Part shown: in pieces, positions 34,124 to 45,020 of the stretch
Numbering within the stretch: position 1 is the first letter of the stretch
Layout of the letters: each line of letters starts with the position of its first letter
NCBI RefSeq assembly: GCF_000699445.3
Contig: NC_067199.1
Location: 30,216,402 to 30,280,401 of the forward strand
Source of the DNA: Schistosoma haematobium
Taxonomy: Eukaryota; Platyhelminthes; Trematoda; Strigeidida; Schistosomatidae
Length of the DNA stretch: 64,000 nt
Reading direction: 5' to 3'
Notes under the pieces: generated by a model
The model's input: only the letters and a program-made list of their open reading frames with translations
The model's database searches: none
What the model was told of the DNA's origin: nothing
Made by a program: the position numbers and the translations under genes

Positions 34124-35099
34124 AATTAACTTCTATAACGTTTGTATAAAGGAAATTATATATTTCAAAGATTTTTAGATTTCTGCATTTAATTCCTTTT
34201 GTATATTATTTTCTCTGTATCACTTAGCTTTGATTTGTATGTTGGCATTTAAAAATCAGTGTTACATTCTGTTCCGTTGAGTATTGATTTATCATAAATT
34301 GTATTCTAGTTCTGCTTTTTATTTATTGTAAAACATCTCACTTTTTAGTGATCATCAATTTGTAGGTGTTTCTTTGTCGTTGATTCAATGAACTGTGCTG
34401 GTGGTTTTAACATTCTTTGTATTTTCATAACGTATTAACTATTTTCTGTTTTACAATAAGACTAATCATGTGTTAATTCTTGTAATATCACTTTTTCATT
34501 ATTCTATCAACAGAACTGAAAGAATGTAATTGATTGAGTATAATAGTTATCTTTAATTAATATTGGCCAAAGAATAGTCCAAGATCGGGAATTAGTGTTT
34601 AACTATTTTGTTTTACTTTTAAGCTGTTTGTGTACGGGTTCTCAGTCAGCTACAGAATAGGATTCATGCATTCATTGTGTTGGTATTCATGTGTCTGAAT
34701 TCCAACTATTCGCGGATATGATTTGACCGTAATATAATGCTACCAGTAAACATACACTATCTGACTAAGGAAAAACAGTTTATGGTAAGAGTGTAGTATA
34801 GAGCGGATAAGTTTTCTAAGTTCATACGCCGTCTGGATTTTTAATAACGGTTATCATGGCAAATAATATACGAAGCCTAAGAAATTATCCCACAGCTAAT
34901 CCACTACAGTCCTTTGGATGTCTCTGGTGACCGTAATTCATTGACACTCATGCTATATAGAACCGGTTACGTCACTACTCTACCAAGAACTGATTTGGCA
35001 AACTATTTCAGTGCCTATAATGTCGGTGTTCCTTTCACATATAGAAAGACTTGAAAATTGTTGCACTACGTTTTCCGAGTATATTTGATCATACTTAGG
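34124..35099. other. Misato 3' flank, nothing recognised
   Basis: This begins with the Misato 3' UTR and passes into AT-rich sequence. From about 34880 it is slightly GC-richer and may be degraded repeat adjoining the RTE-B remnant. Confidence 0.4.
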
Positions 35100-35380
35100 T
35101 CCGCTACATGGAAGATCGGTTGATAAGATTGTGACTCTATCGACTGAGTTACGTTGGTAGATGCTGGCTTCAGATTCTAGGTGACATACCTCGGAATCGG
35201 TTACAATCGCACAGATTCATTTACTTTGTCTTCCGTTGATCCTGATTTCCAAAATTATATACTTTTTATTTTGCGAACTCATTTTTCTAGAATCATATCT
35301 TTTATCCTTAGTATTTTTTGCCATCACTGATACTTCCATTAGCTTGATGTTCATCTGGCTAATTTCATGTAACTATGTTG
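35100..35380 (+). mobile_element. RTE-B 3' end remnant, strongly decayed
   Basis: 'gttggtagatgctggcttcag', 'taggtgacatacctcggaat' and 'tttactttgtcttccgttg' follow the RTE-B coding end as read at 49035-49130 and at 61020-60835 in reverse. The stretch 'tagaatcatatcttttatcc' matches the RTE-B 3' UTR at 2338-2355. The tail is lost near 35380. Confidence 0.6.
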
Positions 35381-35399
35381 TTGCATTGTAGGAATTTGA

Positions 35400-38300
35400 A
35401 CCTTTTCTCATACTTAATTGTTTCTATTTTATTTATGACTGACTTACAGATGCACATAATGATCATGAAAATATGCAGTTCTCTCAGATTTTGGTTACAT
35501 GAAAATTTAGAAATTTTAAATACTTCAATGTAACTAACCGAAATATCAAAAAAGGTACCCAAAAAAGTAATGAAATAGATGATCAACTTTTTGTTTCAAT
35601 GGATAAACTAGTTTTAGTACAACCGGATGTTTTCTGTTAATCATTGGCAAATTTTATACATATTTCATCATTGAATTTGGCTGTTTCATTGAAAACGGTT
35701 GATTTGTATTGTTATGATAATGAATGTATGAATAAATGACTGATATTATCTGTGATTCCATAGAGATGTACACAATTCTTTTTTTAATTAGTAATGTATT
35801 GGTGACAGATTTTGAGAGAAGGTATTAAAAATAGCGTAAACATTTTGTTCATAATTATAATGGCAATAGTCACAGCTTCTGAATAATCAGCAAAGTTTAA
35901 TGTTGCGTGTAACTATTATCACCTATTTGCTGAAATTCTTTATCCTATGTAACAATATAGTTGATGAGACTACGTAGAAATAAAATTAATATTCTTTTCC
36001 ATTAAATGGCATTAGTTGAAAGTTCCATTGAAAACTATGAAACACTAGAAGTTTGTTTATCCTGTTTTTGCGTACACCACATAGTGAGTCCATGATTGAG
36101 AGTGAAACATTTTCATTGACAGTAATTCGGCTAGAAGTAGATGCTTTGAATCCTAGAACTTCAGTCAACTTTATGTACAGTGGAAAATTCCATTCCTCAG
36201 TGTCATCGGTTGATATTAGTCCTCAATCTTGTTTTTGTTTACTCTGAAGAACATAGTTTTCAGAAAGAACTTATTGGGATTTGTGGTTAGCATTGGATAT
36301 TCAGAACTGATTCATTTTTAGATACTCTTCACCATAGATTAATACAAGCTTCATAGCCATTGATAATCAAACAGAACTGGGCAACCATTGATACTTATCC
36401 AGTAGAATGAAAGTCTCTCAAAAGTTAGGAAGCTGAATAAACTTGTAACTAAATAGGATACGATCGATAAGTTCTCAAATTCAGTCGCTAAAAAAGATGC
36501 AACACTAAGTTAAGTATTACTTCCAGGGTTTACTGATAGTAGCTGCTCCACGTAATCGTAACACTCCGATTATATATTTTACTCATTTTTCAAAGTCGAT
36601 TGATCATTATATCTCCAGTTCTTTTTTTTAATTGTCTTAATTCTCCCGCACTGAAATTTTATAATCGATACACTAAGAGGATAAAGTCGATGGTCAATTA
36701 TCTTTGTAAAAATTCATAAAAATAAATTTTCGGTAATAATTTTTACTACTTAAGGTCAAAAAAATCTTTTTTTAACTGTGTAACAGTCTTCTTCAGGTCG
36801 TATCACCTAAGAATTTGGACTGATAGTAGGATTGTTTAGTTTATCACAAAATAATTCATAATTAAAACTTGTTGCAAGCGTTAAGTACGATAAATATTAA
36901 ATTATTGGGTTATAGATACCCACTGAACTTTAGTATGCTCATCATGTTGATAGCAACTGCTGAAAAAAATTTACTTGGTTTAAATTAATGAAGAACTTAT
37001 TTCAAACCTTTTTAAAAGGGTATGAAAAGGCTACTTAAATTATGCTTAATAATCAACTAAGTAGTATGATATTTTCTGTCAACGAAATGTCGGGTTTGTT
37101 ATTATTTTCCTCTGAACAAACAATGGTATATATTGAATGTTGTCTACAAACATGATTTTGAGGATGATCATTGAGCTTTTCTCAAGAGAAAAATTGGTTA
37201 TTCATCGAAATGGTCATTAATTTGCCTTTTTTTTTCTCTAATTCATTGAATTTTGACTAGAGAAGAGCAGTCTCAAATCATTCTCAGCGATATTATAAAA
37301 TGAACTTTTTAAGTTCTTTAATCATTATCACTTGAATTACAAAATTGTTTAAAGATGTTATCCTTACAGATTTTTTCTTCAGTTAGGCTTGTTTAATTTT
37401 TAATGTCCGTTTCCTTTTGATGTGCTAGTTAAAAATTTCATTTGTCTTTGTGCTTAAAAAAAGATTCTTTAAATCCATATAAATTACACTCTTGAAAAGA
37501 ACATATTATTCCTCATTACAACTGAACTCCACCGACATCTTAGGTTAAAATTTCTTCAAAAAATAATCAACTATTAATTGGCTATTTTGTCACAACTTAC
37601 TGTGCATCAATTTCCGTCTATTCTTTTCAAAGGATAGAAGGTCTAAAATGCTTTAACGAGCTAAAGATATATGATTTCTATTGTTCACATCGAATTTTAG
37701 AGAGCGACGAATACTTAGTCATCATATAACTCTTAATTTGTCAGGGAACTATATTTTATGGAAATCCAACTTCAGTTTTACAGTACATTCTTATGTAAAC
37801 ATAGAACATCTGTATTTTATGTATATGGTATTTTGTTCTCGTCTTCCAAACCTTATAACTATGCACATATGGCAACTGTTATTAAGTATCACCAAATGGT
37901 TACCTTCGACATGCCAATGTTTTATTGTTATCAGTGATGAAACTACTCTGAGATTTAAGAGATAAAATTTAACTACTTTTAAGAATAAAGTAGGATTCAT
38001 AATTTGGTAACTGTTTCAATCAATCCAAGTAAATTAAACCATTATCCATAAGTCACTGGTGTAATGGATAACACTGCAGATATGAATTGAGATGGGCTTG
38101 ATTTAAATAGCGACAGAATAATCTTACTTCTAGTATATACTCATCTGGATGAGCAACAGATGTTAAAACACAACTTTCCTACCTTCTAGGATATCATTAC
38201 ATGAAGAGAGTAAGACCAGAGCTCATTTGTTTGTATTGTCTATCTTAAAATTGATTTTGGATGGAGAATTGTAGAGAACTAATAAAAATTCATAAAATGT

Positions 38301-39640
38301 GAGTTGTGTTAATATTCAATATTTAGGTCCAAATTCAATAGTTCCAATAACTGAATAATATAAGATAATCAGCTAATCAAGTTTCGGTTGAAACTTAGGT
38401 TTACGTGTTCACATTACTAGTGCACTCGAGCTATACATAAGTTAATAAAACTGTTCAAAATTATACAGTATGGAGAAAAAAAAGTTCTGTTTAATCCTAA
38501 TTGTAATCATTTAAATGTCGACCTGTTAACTAACAGAAAGCGACTATTTAGAGGCCGTGTATTCCTTGTTATACAGATTTCTTCTACTTGTTCATTTGAT
38601 AATTCTTAATGTATATTTTCAGAATTGATAAAATGGTATTTAAATATCGATTTTTCAAAAGTCATCGGCTAATTTACGTTGTGAGATTTTTAAGATATCA
38701 CTTCATTTATATGAACGTCTACTACTGGGAAGTCTGCTCATAAATAAATTGTCTATATATTGGAACTTATGTAATGGATATCATGATAGAAATTATTTTG
38801 ATATAACAATTTGAAACAGACGGAGACTCAAGCTTCTTTTCTTGAATCTCCAGAGAAATATGTTTCCAATTACTTAATTCCTAACAAGAGTTGTTTTTGA
38901 ATAGTTAAACTTATTGAGACTTTGAAAAATATTCTTGATTGAAGATAAATAAAAATTCTATGTCTGATTATTTCATAAAATGAATCTTTAATGAAATCAA
39001 TGTTATATATATAACATTATTAAGTAATGCTGATTATAATGCATATCATCTTGACGGAATATCAATATTTTGTGGAAGATGCATAGTAAAAATAATACTT
39101 ATTGTTAGGTTCCATTGAATGTAAACATTAAAATCGATATCTATGTCTTATGTTTTTAAAATTCATTATTAAAAATAACACGAAATATAGATTGATCAAT
39201 ACATGTCATCTTTTGTCAGTAAAGGAACATTTGCAAGAAAACAAGCATGAAATTAGTTTGTACTTGTCAACTTAATTAATGTCAGAGACTAAATCTCATT
39301 TTTTAAAAAAGAAAAAGAATCACGTGACTATAACTGCCATCATAATAGGTATAGATTCAGGGAATGCAGAAAGTAATATTGGTATTTTTATAAAGCAAAA
39401 TCAAATAAAGTTAAATTTTAGATCAATACTTATGATTACCAAAAAAGGTATCAACACTAAGGTTTAACTTTATAGTTTCAAATCAATTGAGCATTGGGTA
39501 GAGAGTTAATAATAAATATAAGCATAGCTTATTTTTGATGAGGAACAATTGAAGGAGTTGATTAAGCATTATTGTTTAAATCAAGAACAGGATTTTCTTA
39601 AACAACTATCAGATGCTTTGTCCTGGTATTCGGTTCTCAT
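35400..39640. other. Intergenic, no gene recognised
   Basis: AT-rich sequence without a convincing gene. A short plus frame near 36053-36247 has a vaguely BTB-like ending ('ALNPRTSVNFMYSGKF') but no full domain. A tRNA-like A-box ('ctggtgtaatggataacact', 38050-38070) hints at an old SINE. Confidence 0.45.
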
Positions 39641-39686
39641 TTAAGACCCTACGGGATATATATATATATATCCTGTAAGGTCTTAA
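39641..39686. repeat. 46-bp near-perfect palindrome with AT core
   Basis: The two 23-bp arms (39641-39663, 39664-39686) are reverse complements except at two positions. The outer arms start TTAAGACC and the centre is an alternating AT run, so the strand can extrude as a hairpin or cruciform. Confidence 0.9.
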
Positions 39687-39694
39687 AGAAAAGA

Positions 39695-39778
39695 AGACGC
39701 AGGACAGTGGGTTGAAGAATACTGGTTGGCGGCCTATGCTCCATTAGGAGTAACAGGCGTAAGTAAGTAAGTATTGGA
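39695..39778 (+). mobile_element. Possible 3' end of another non-LTR element with TAAG tail
   Basis: 'ttggcggcctatgctcc', 'aggagtaacaggcg' and then three to four TAAG-type units ('gtaagtaagtaagt') look like the 3' end and simple tail of a non-LTR retrotransposon different from RTE-A and RTE-B. Only about 80 bp are recognisable. Confidence 0.45.
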
Positions 39779-40156
39779 ATCTATCCATTTGGATGCTCAT
39801 AGGCTAAAATGTGTTGCTCAATAAATTCTGTATCAATAGATAAAACATTTAATTCATGGATTTTGTCCCGTTTTATTAATGTCACCTCATGGATTTTTAC
39901 ATTGAGTATTATTTGCCAACTCTGAGGCTGAGTAAATAAACAGATAAGATCGTTAGTTTATGACATCTTGGCATGGTATGATAGACTGTTTTGAATTACT
40001 GGCGTCCGTTTGTCTGTACTCCAGAGTTATCCGGTTTTTATTCTAGAGATTGCACAACTCAAAAGATTCTTTGTTCGCTATATCCTTAACTGATCTTTAT
40101 CTCTCATTAAGCAACATATCTGTGCGTTTTCCATTGATTGTACTAACGTTCACTTT

Positions 40157-40452
40157 GAAGCCGTGGCCAGTAGAATTCAACCGCGTCTGCTGTGAAGCGG
40201 TTACTGATTGAAGACAATGGTGGACGGTCGCGCAATATCGTGGATTGGTTGAAGTAAGACGTTAACACCGTTGGATGCTGGCTCAGTGGTCTAGATGTTA
40301 AGCGATCGCGCTCGAGAACGAGGGCCCTGGGTTCGAGCCCCATGTGTGGAATCTTGGATGTGCACTACTGAGGAGTTCCATAGTGGAACGAAACAGCCAT
40401 CCAGTGCTTCATGATATCAATCTAAACTCAAAAATCTCCACAGCCCTATATT
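40157..40452 (+). repeat. SM-alpha-like SINE, long form
   Basis: This copy has the same 5' extension as the one at 11292 ('gaagccgtggccagtag', then 'gacaatggtggacggtcgc'). It has an A-box region 'ctcagtggtctagatgttaag', an excellent B-box 'gggttcgagcccc' at about 40330-40342, a hammerhead at 40358-40410 and a short tail ending 'caatctaaactcaaaaatc'. It is the best-preserved long-form copy in the window. Confidence 0.88.
40358..40410 (+). ncRNA. Hammerhead ribozyme, stem III impaired
   Basis: Core boxes CTGAGGAG (40368-40375) and CGAAAC are intact, and stem II (GTTCC with GGAAC) carries compensated changes. Stem III, AC with AT around AGCC, has lost its second base pair, and the cleavage triplet is ATC instead of GTC (still an NUH site). 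Stem I CACTA with CAGTG has one mismatch next to the core. Activity is probably low. Confidence 0.55.
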
Positions 40453-42445
40453 GATCTTTATTTCTTTACATAATGGTCGATTCATTTGTATAGTATATTT
40501 TTTTCTTGATACTCAGTTGTATCATAGTTTATTTCTTTTGCAAAATTCAGCTAATATGTTTCATAGAGCTAATGAATTAAATATTCAGGTAAGTCACCAA
40601 AATCTCAGTTCATTTATAAAAGACTGATCAACCAAAACATGTTTCGGTTATTAAGAGTTCTCTGTGAAACAAACATCCATTTTCACTATTAACAGATGCT
40701 ACAAAAATAGCTGAATTATTTGATAATTAAATAAATAGGTGTTTATTGACTACTTAAAGTCTGATTATCAAACAAATTTAGTCGTGAAACGGTGTTGTCC
40801 TTTACAATAACGTTGCAACATGGTTACTAGTATAAGTGATTAGGGGCTGCGCGTACTTTCGGGAATTTTAAGTAGTTGGAACTAATTGGAAACTGTGACT
40901 CAGGTTTTCTCTTTCTTGAATGTCTTCAGCGAAACATACCTACAGGGAATGAGGTAACTGATTTGCTCTTTGGGATTTAAACCGTCATCGTCTTGTTGCA
41001 TAATATTAAATGTTATCACTCACCTTTTCAGTCACTTATTACTATTGGGCCATAAGGAGGTATTTACACGTGTTTGGTCACTGGGTAATGACCGTTACAA
41101 TATTCGTTTATTCATTTAGAGCTAATCGAATTATACCACTCTCTAGACGTTTAATTGATTCTTTTATGAAATTACTTATGCATCCCTGATGTTTTATAGC
41201 TGACAATCACTTATTCACACTCTCTGATTTATCGTTGGTTGTTGACATTTAGTAATTACACATTTTACAATTTAGTAATTAAGTAATGAATGTATTCAAA
41301 AGACAAAATAAATAACAGTTGAGATTAGACAATTCAGATTTTTATTTTAGTGAAGCGACGTACTGTAAATCAATGTAAATAACTTATTCTAAATGTTCAG
41401 TTGACTGCCAAGAATAATAAAAATAATACTTCTAGAAATCGTTTTAAACTGTTGCGTGATAATAAGTCCTGATACTAAAAAAAAGTTAAAATACTATCCT
41501 GACTAAAGTGCAACTCTTTGAAGATGTATAGCTAATATACCACACTTCAAATCCTTTTGTTTACAACGGTGTTTGAAATATTTCATATTGAGGACTCACA
41601 TTTAATGCTTAATTTAAACACTTAACAAATTCTTTACCTAGTGGTTCAAAAATTTAAGTTTTATCTAGTTGTCTTCCGAAACGTTATAACATTTACTTTC
41701 GGATATCTTTATTATTGATGCTTCATTAGATATTGAAATTGAAACATCAACAATCAAGTGGATAACACTTATCTTCTACTATCTTCAAAATTTCAATTGG
41801 ACCAGTATAAAGTGTACTCTGAAAATTAATGTTTGATATACCCCTACTTATTCTTATTCCATAGTATGTCTACTATAAATATTTCTAATTAAAATCAATA
41901 TCATTACGCTTTATTAAGGCCAAACCTACTTTGTTCAACTTTAGACAATATTCTAAAAGACTAACAATTTCAACCTATATCTAATTGTAATGTATCACTA
42001 AATATTAATATCTTCATATATCTTGCTTGTTACTATCATCCCAACATAATATAAGTTAAAATCAATAATTATTTACTGATACATTAATATAAAGATTTAT
42101 CAACTATTAAGCTAATTTTGATACCGTAACTAAATTCATTATTGACTTTTGAATATATATGTAGTTTAATATATAAATTAGTTGGAACCATTTAGATATG
42201 CTTTCATACATACTTTTTTTCAAAAAGAAAAAAGAAAAAAAAATCAATGAAGGCGGTTTATTTTTATTAACAAAGCAAATTATTATAATTAGAAATTGTG
42301 GTGTCTTATTCAACCTTATTACGTATTCTTTTTTCTTTTTTTTTGTTATCAAAAACAAAAAGAAGCATTTTCATTAATTTATATTGTGTATTATTAGTGA
42401 AAAAAATTGTTTGAAATTCCGGTAAACATTGACTTATTTTGTAAG
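40453..42445. other. Intergenic, nothing recognised
   Basis: AT-rich sequence with A- and T-runs (for instance 42209-42244 and 42320-42362). No gene, RNA or repeat family was recognised. Confidence 0.5.
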
Positions 42446-42830
42446 TAATGATGAATAATAGTTAGCAGTGGAATCCAGGACGCGCGTTTCCACTCAGCTA
42501 CTGAGTCCTGATAGCCACTTGCTTGTGCAGTCGGGTGGAGTGGATAACGCGATAGCGTTTCGAGCGAATGGTACTGGGTTCGAGTCCCAGAGTGAACATC
42601 AACTCTGAGATTCAGGTATATCCAGCTGACGAGTCCCAAACAGGACGAAACGCGAGTCCTGGATTCCACTGCTAACCACTATCCATCATTGATCACAAAA
42701 AGCTTATGAATTAAGGCAATATCGAGGCATACGCACAGTATGCACATATGTCAATAACAGACTGATCAATTACAGTCTTAAACCTCAATAAGAAGATACA
42801 AGCCAAACAATACCAAGTGAATTGACTTAT
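42446..42830 (+). repeat. SM-alpha-like SINE, short form, with 45-bp inverted end
   Basis: The plus part has a tRNA-like head ('gtggagtggataacgcg' as A-box, 'tgggttcgagtccca' as B-box near 42568-42585), the hammerhead at 42613-42672 and a 3' region ending 'caataccaagtgaatt' near 42824. The left end, 42446-42490, is an inverted copy of 42647-42692 (GAAACGCG...CTGGATTCCACTGC and beyond), so the segment 42446-42692 is closed by inverted repeats of about 45 bp with a handful of mismatches. Confidence 0.85.
42613..42672 (+). ncRNA. Hammerhead ribozyme, all core residues intact
   Basis: Box 1 CTGACGAG is at 42626-42633. Stem II is GTCC/GGAC (42633-42636 with 42643-42646) with a six-base loop, box 2 GAAA is at 42647-42650, and stem III is two pairs (A42650-T42657, C42651-G42656) closed by a GCGA tetraloop. 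Cleavage is predicted after C42658 (GTC). Stem I pairs CCAG (42622-42625) with CTGG (42659-42662), followed by an internal loop and partly pairing arms as in the schistosome type I ribozyme. This very short stem III is typical of SM-alpha and is known to work better when dimeric. Confidence 0.85.
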
Positions 42831-44831
42831 TTTTTTCAGAAATGTTGATAATTTATGTCATATATAAGTATGAAACTATAAAAGTTATAAAGTGAACTAT
42901 GAAGACCACTGGATTGTATTTTTGTTAGAATATTTTTAATGAAATGAATCAGATATGCTTAGTATAGCATAGCATTTTGAAATACTTATAATTAACTGAT
43001 TCTAACATTGATGAAAGTATTGAGGGAAGGTTTTAAATATAATCTCATGTTTTCTATTTTTTATTTTATAGAAAGACAGAAATGGAGCATAATTAGTTAA
43101 CTAATTGTACTTTGAAGATTTCAGTTGATTTCGTCCAGTAGCGTATTCAAAAGTGGTATTCATGAAATGGTAAGATTATGAATCATTCATATCTTGAAGC
43201 TCCTAATGTATAGTAGAATAATGTGAACCTTAATTTTTTAAAAATTTCATTTATCACAGTGGGAACAACCACAAATTTCATTGCTATTTACTGATTGTTA
43301 CTTTGAGTTATTTAATTTGAAGAGGATTAACCATAACTGAAAGAGTTCCGCTCCAGATACCTAAGCACTGATGTCTAATGTAGAAAACAATTTTTTCTGA
43401 TATGGAAAATACTGAACAATCATGATAAAGGTGATTTAAATGATTTTTTTTATATCTAGCTTTGTAGTATTAGCTTACCGGTCTTCGTTTTTTTTCGTAT
43501 TTACTAAAGTTTTTGTTATGAATTATGGTGTGTTTTATTAAGTATTGAAATACAATATTTCATCATATTAAACTATACAAATCGGATGATGCAAATATTA
43601 TAAACACATTGAATTATTCACTGCCATTGAGCATAGTGTAAACTAGGACAGAAAATATTTTCAGTTCCCAATGATTTTCAATTGTTTCCAGAGTGAACTC
43701 AGGAGTGACAAGTTCGTGATCAGAGCGATGTTCACATTAAAAACCATGTATTTTTAGGAATGCTCCAAAGTACTGCCAATAGTAAAAATTTACGAATGAA
43801 AATAGGTTTCGGTTTTCTGATCATCATTTTCCGAGAAACTACTGTATGTGACTTGGAATCTGAAACAAATATAGCCAATCTGAATGGAAATATAAGTGTC
43901 AGGTTATCCATCCGTCTTTTGAAGTTCAATAAATTTGCTACATTCAGTATCATCGGACATTTTTGTTGTTCATTTAGTGGATGAGTGCTGCATATTTGAA
44001 TGTGATTTTCATTGGAGATTTCGTTTTAAGCTCGAAATTTCCCTATATTTTGATTTTTCACCCAGCATGTCTGGATGCATTACAGTGCCGCGTTCAGTTG
44101 CTTCAAATATCTTCACTGAAGCTCGTTTATTGTTTGAATCGTTTACGGCATCTGTTTGATCATAGTACTCTCACAGATTGTCTGGATATTTGTATAGTAG
44201 TATTATTGATCATAACTTTTTGCTTAGCATGAACATATTTAGCTTATAAGAATTATGAACAGAATATTGACTGATCGATAACACGATTTGATGCATTGTT
44301 GTTGACTGAAAACCGCTCAAGAAACTGAATTTACTTAATCAATAGTACCCAAATGAGCACCAATAAGAAAAATTAAACAACTGGTTATCTAGTAACAGTT
44401 GCATTCACACTTTTTCAGTATAAAAAACTGTGAGATAAAATAAATATGAATGGAATTTACATGCCGCATCATGAAAAAAGTATCCAAAGGTCATTACAAA
44501 ATTTTGTGATTTCAGACTTTTGCATATTGGTCAGTTTTTCTGTATTACAACACTCTATGAAACATGTTCGATTTTTCACAACACCTTGTACAAGACATTA
44601 ACAATTTCAGCACCGTGTTCTTTTGTATATCTCATTTCCGTTACTCCCATACTCTACATAACATTTAAAACATCATATCATCTTCCATCAAATTTCATTA
44701 ATTTCTCTTCACTTCTATTTAATCTTCACATTTGTCATTTGGAATGAATAGAAACAACGTAAGAACCTGTATTGCACTTGTTGCGTTATGATTGGGAACA
44801 ATATTAGTTATTAAAGTTTCATCCAATTTAG
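42831..44831. other. Intergenic, no gene recognised
   Basis: AT-rich sequence. Overlapping short frames at 43760-44232 lack any family signature. Nothing else was recognised. Confidence 0.5.
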
Positions 44832-45020
44832 GACTCGTCAGCCGGACGAAACACTTATCGTGTATTCCACCGCTGGTCACCATCCTTTTTGCTTATAATG
44901 AATGTCAATTAAGGCAATATCGAGTCGATCCGCACATGATGCACATATGCGAATAAGAGACTGATAAATCGCAGTTTTAAATATCGATGGGAAGATTAAA
45001 ACAATACAAAATGGATTTAA
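44832..45020 (+). repeat. SM-alpha-like short-form copy, 5' piece inverted at the ribozyme
   Basis: 44832-44852 is the reverse complement of hammerhead box 1 and the first arm of stem II (CTGACGAGTCC on the minus strand). It runs directly into the plus-strand remainder 'ggacgaaacac' and the usual 3' region ('ttaaggcaatatcgag', 'gaagattaaaacaatac') to about 45020. The shape rc(upstream) + downstream is what twin-primed retrotransposition makes. Confidence 0.7.

Noticed and set aside
36053..36247. BTB-like frame
   Set aside because: Only about 30 residues resemble the end of a BTB domain; no Kelch repeats or neighbouring exons were found.
40143..40343. 66-codon minus frame across SM-alpha
   Set aside because: It is a shadow on the antisense strand of the SINE.
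42550..42600. tRNA gene
   Set aside because: The A and B boxes belong to the SM-alpha head; the acceptor stem does not form and a ribozyme follows.
43760..44232. Overlapping frames suggesting a small membrane protein
   Set aside because: Three frames on both strands overlap, composition is AT-driven, and there are no splice-consistent neighbours.
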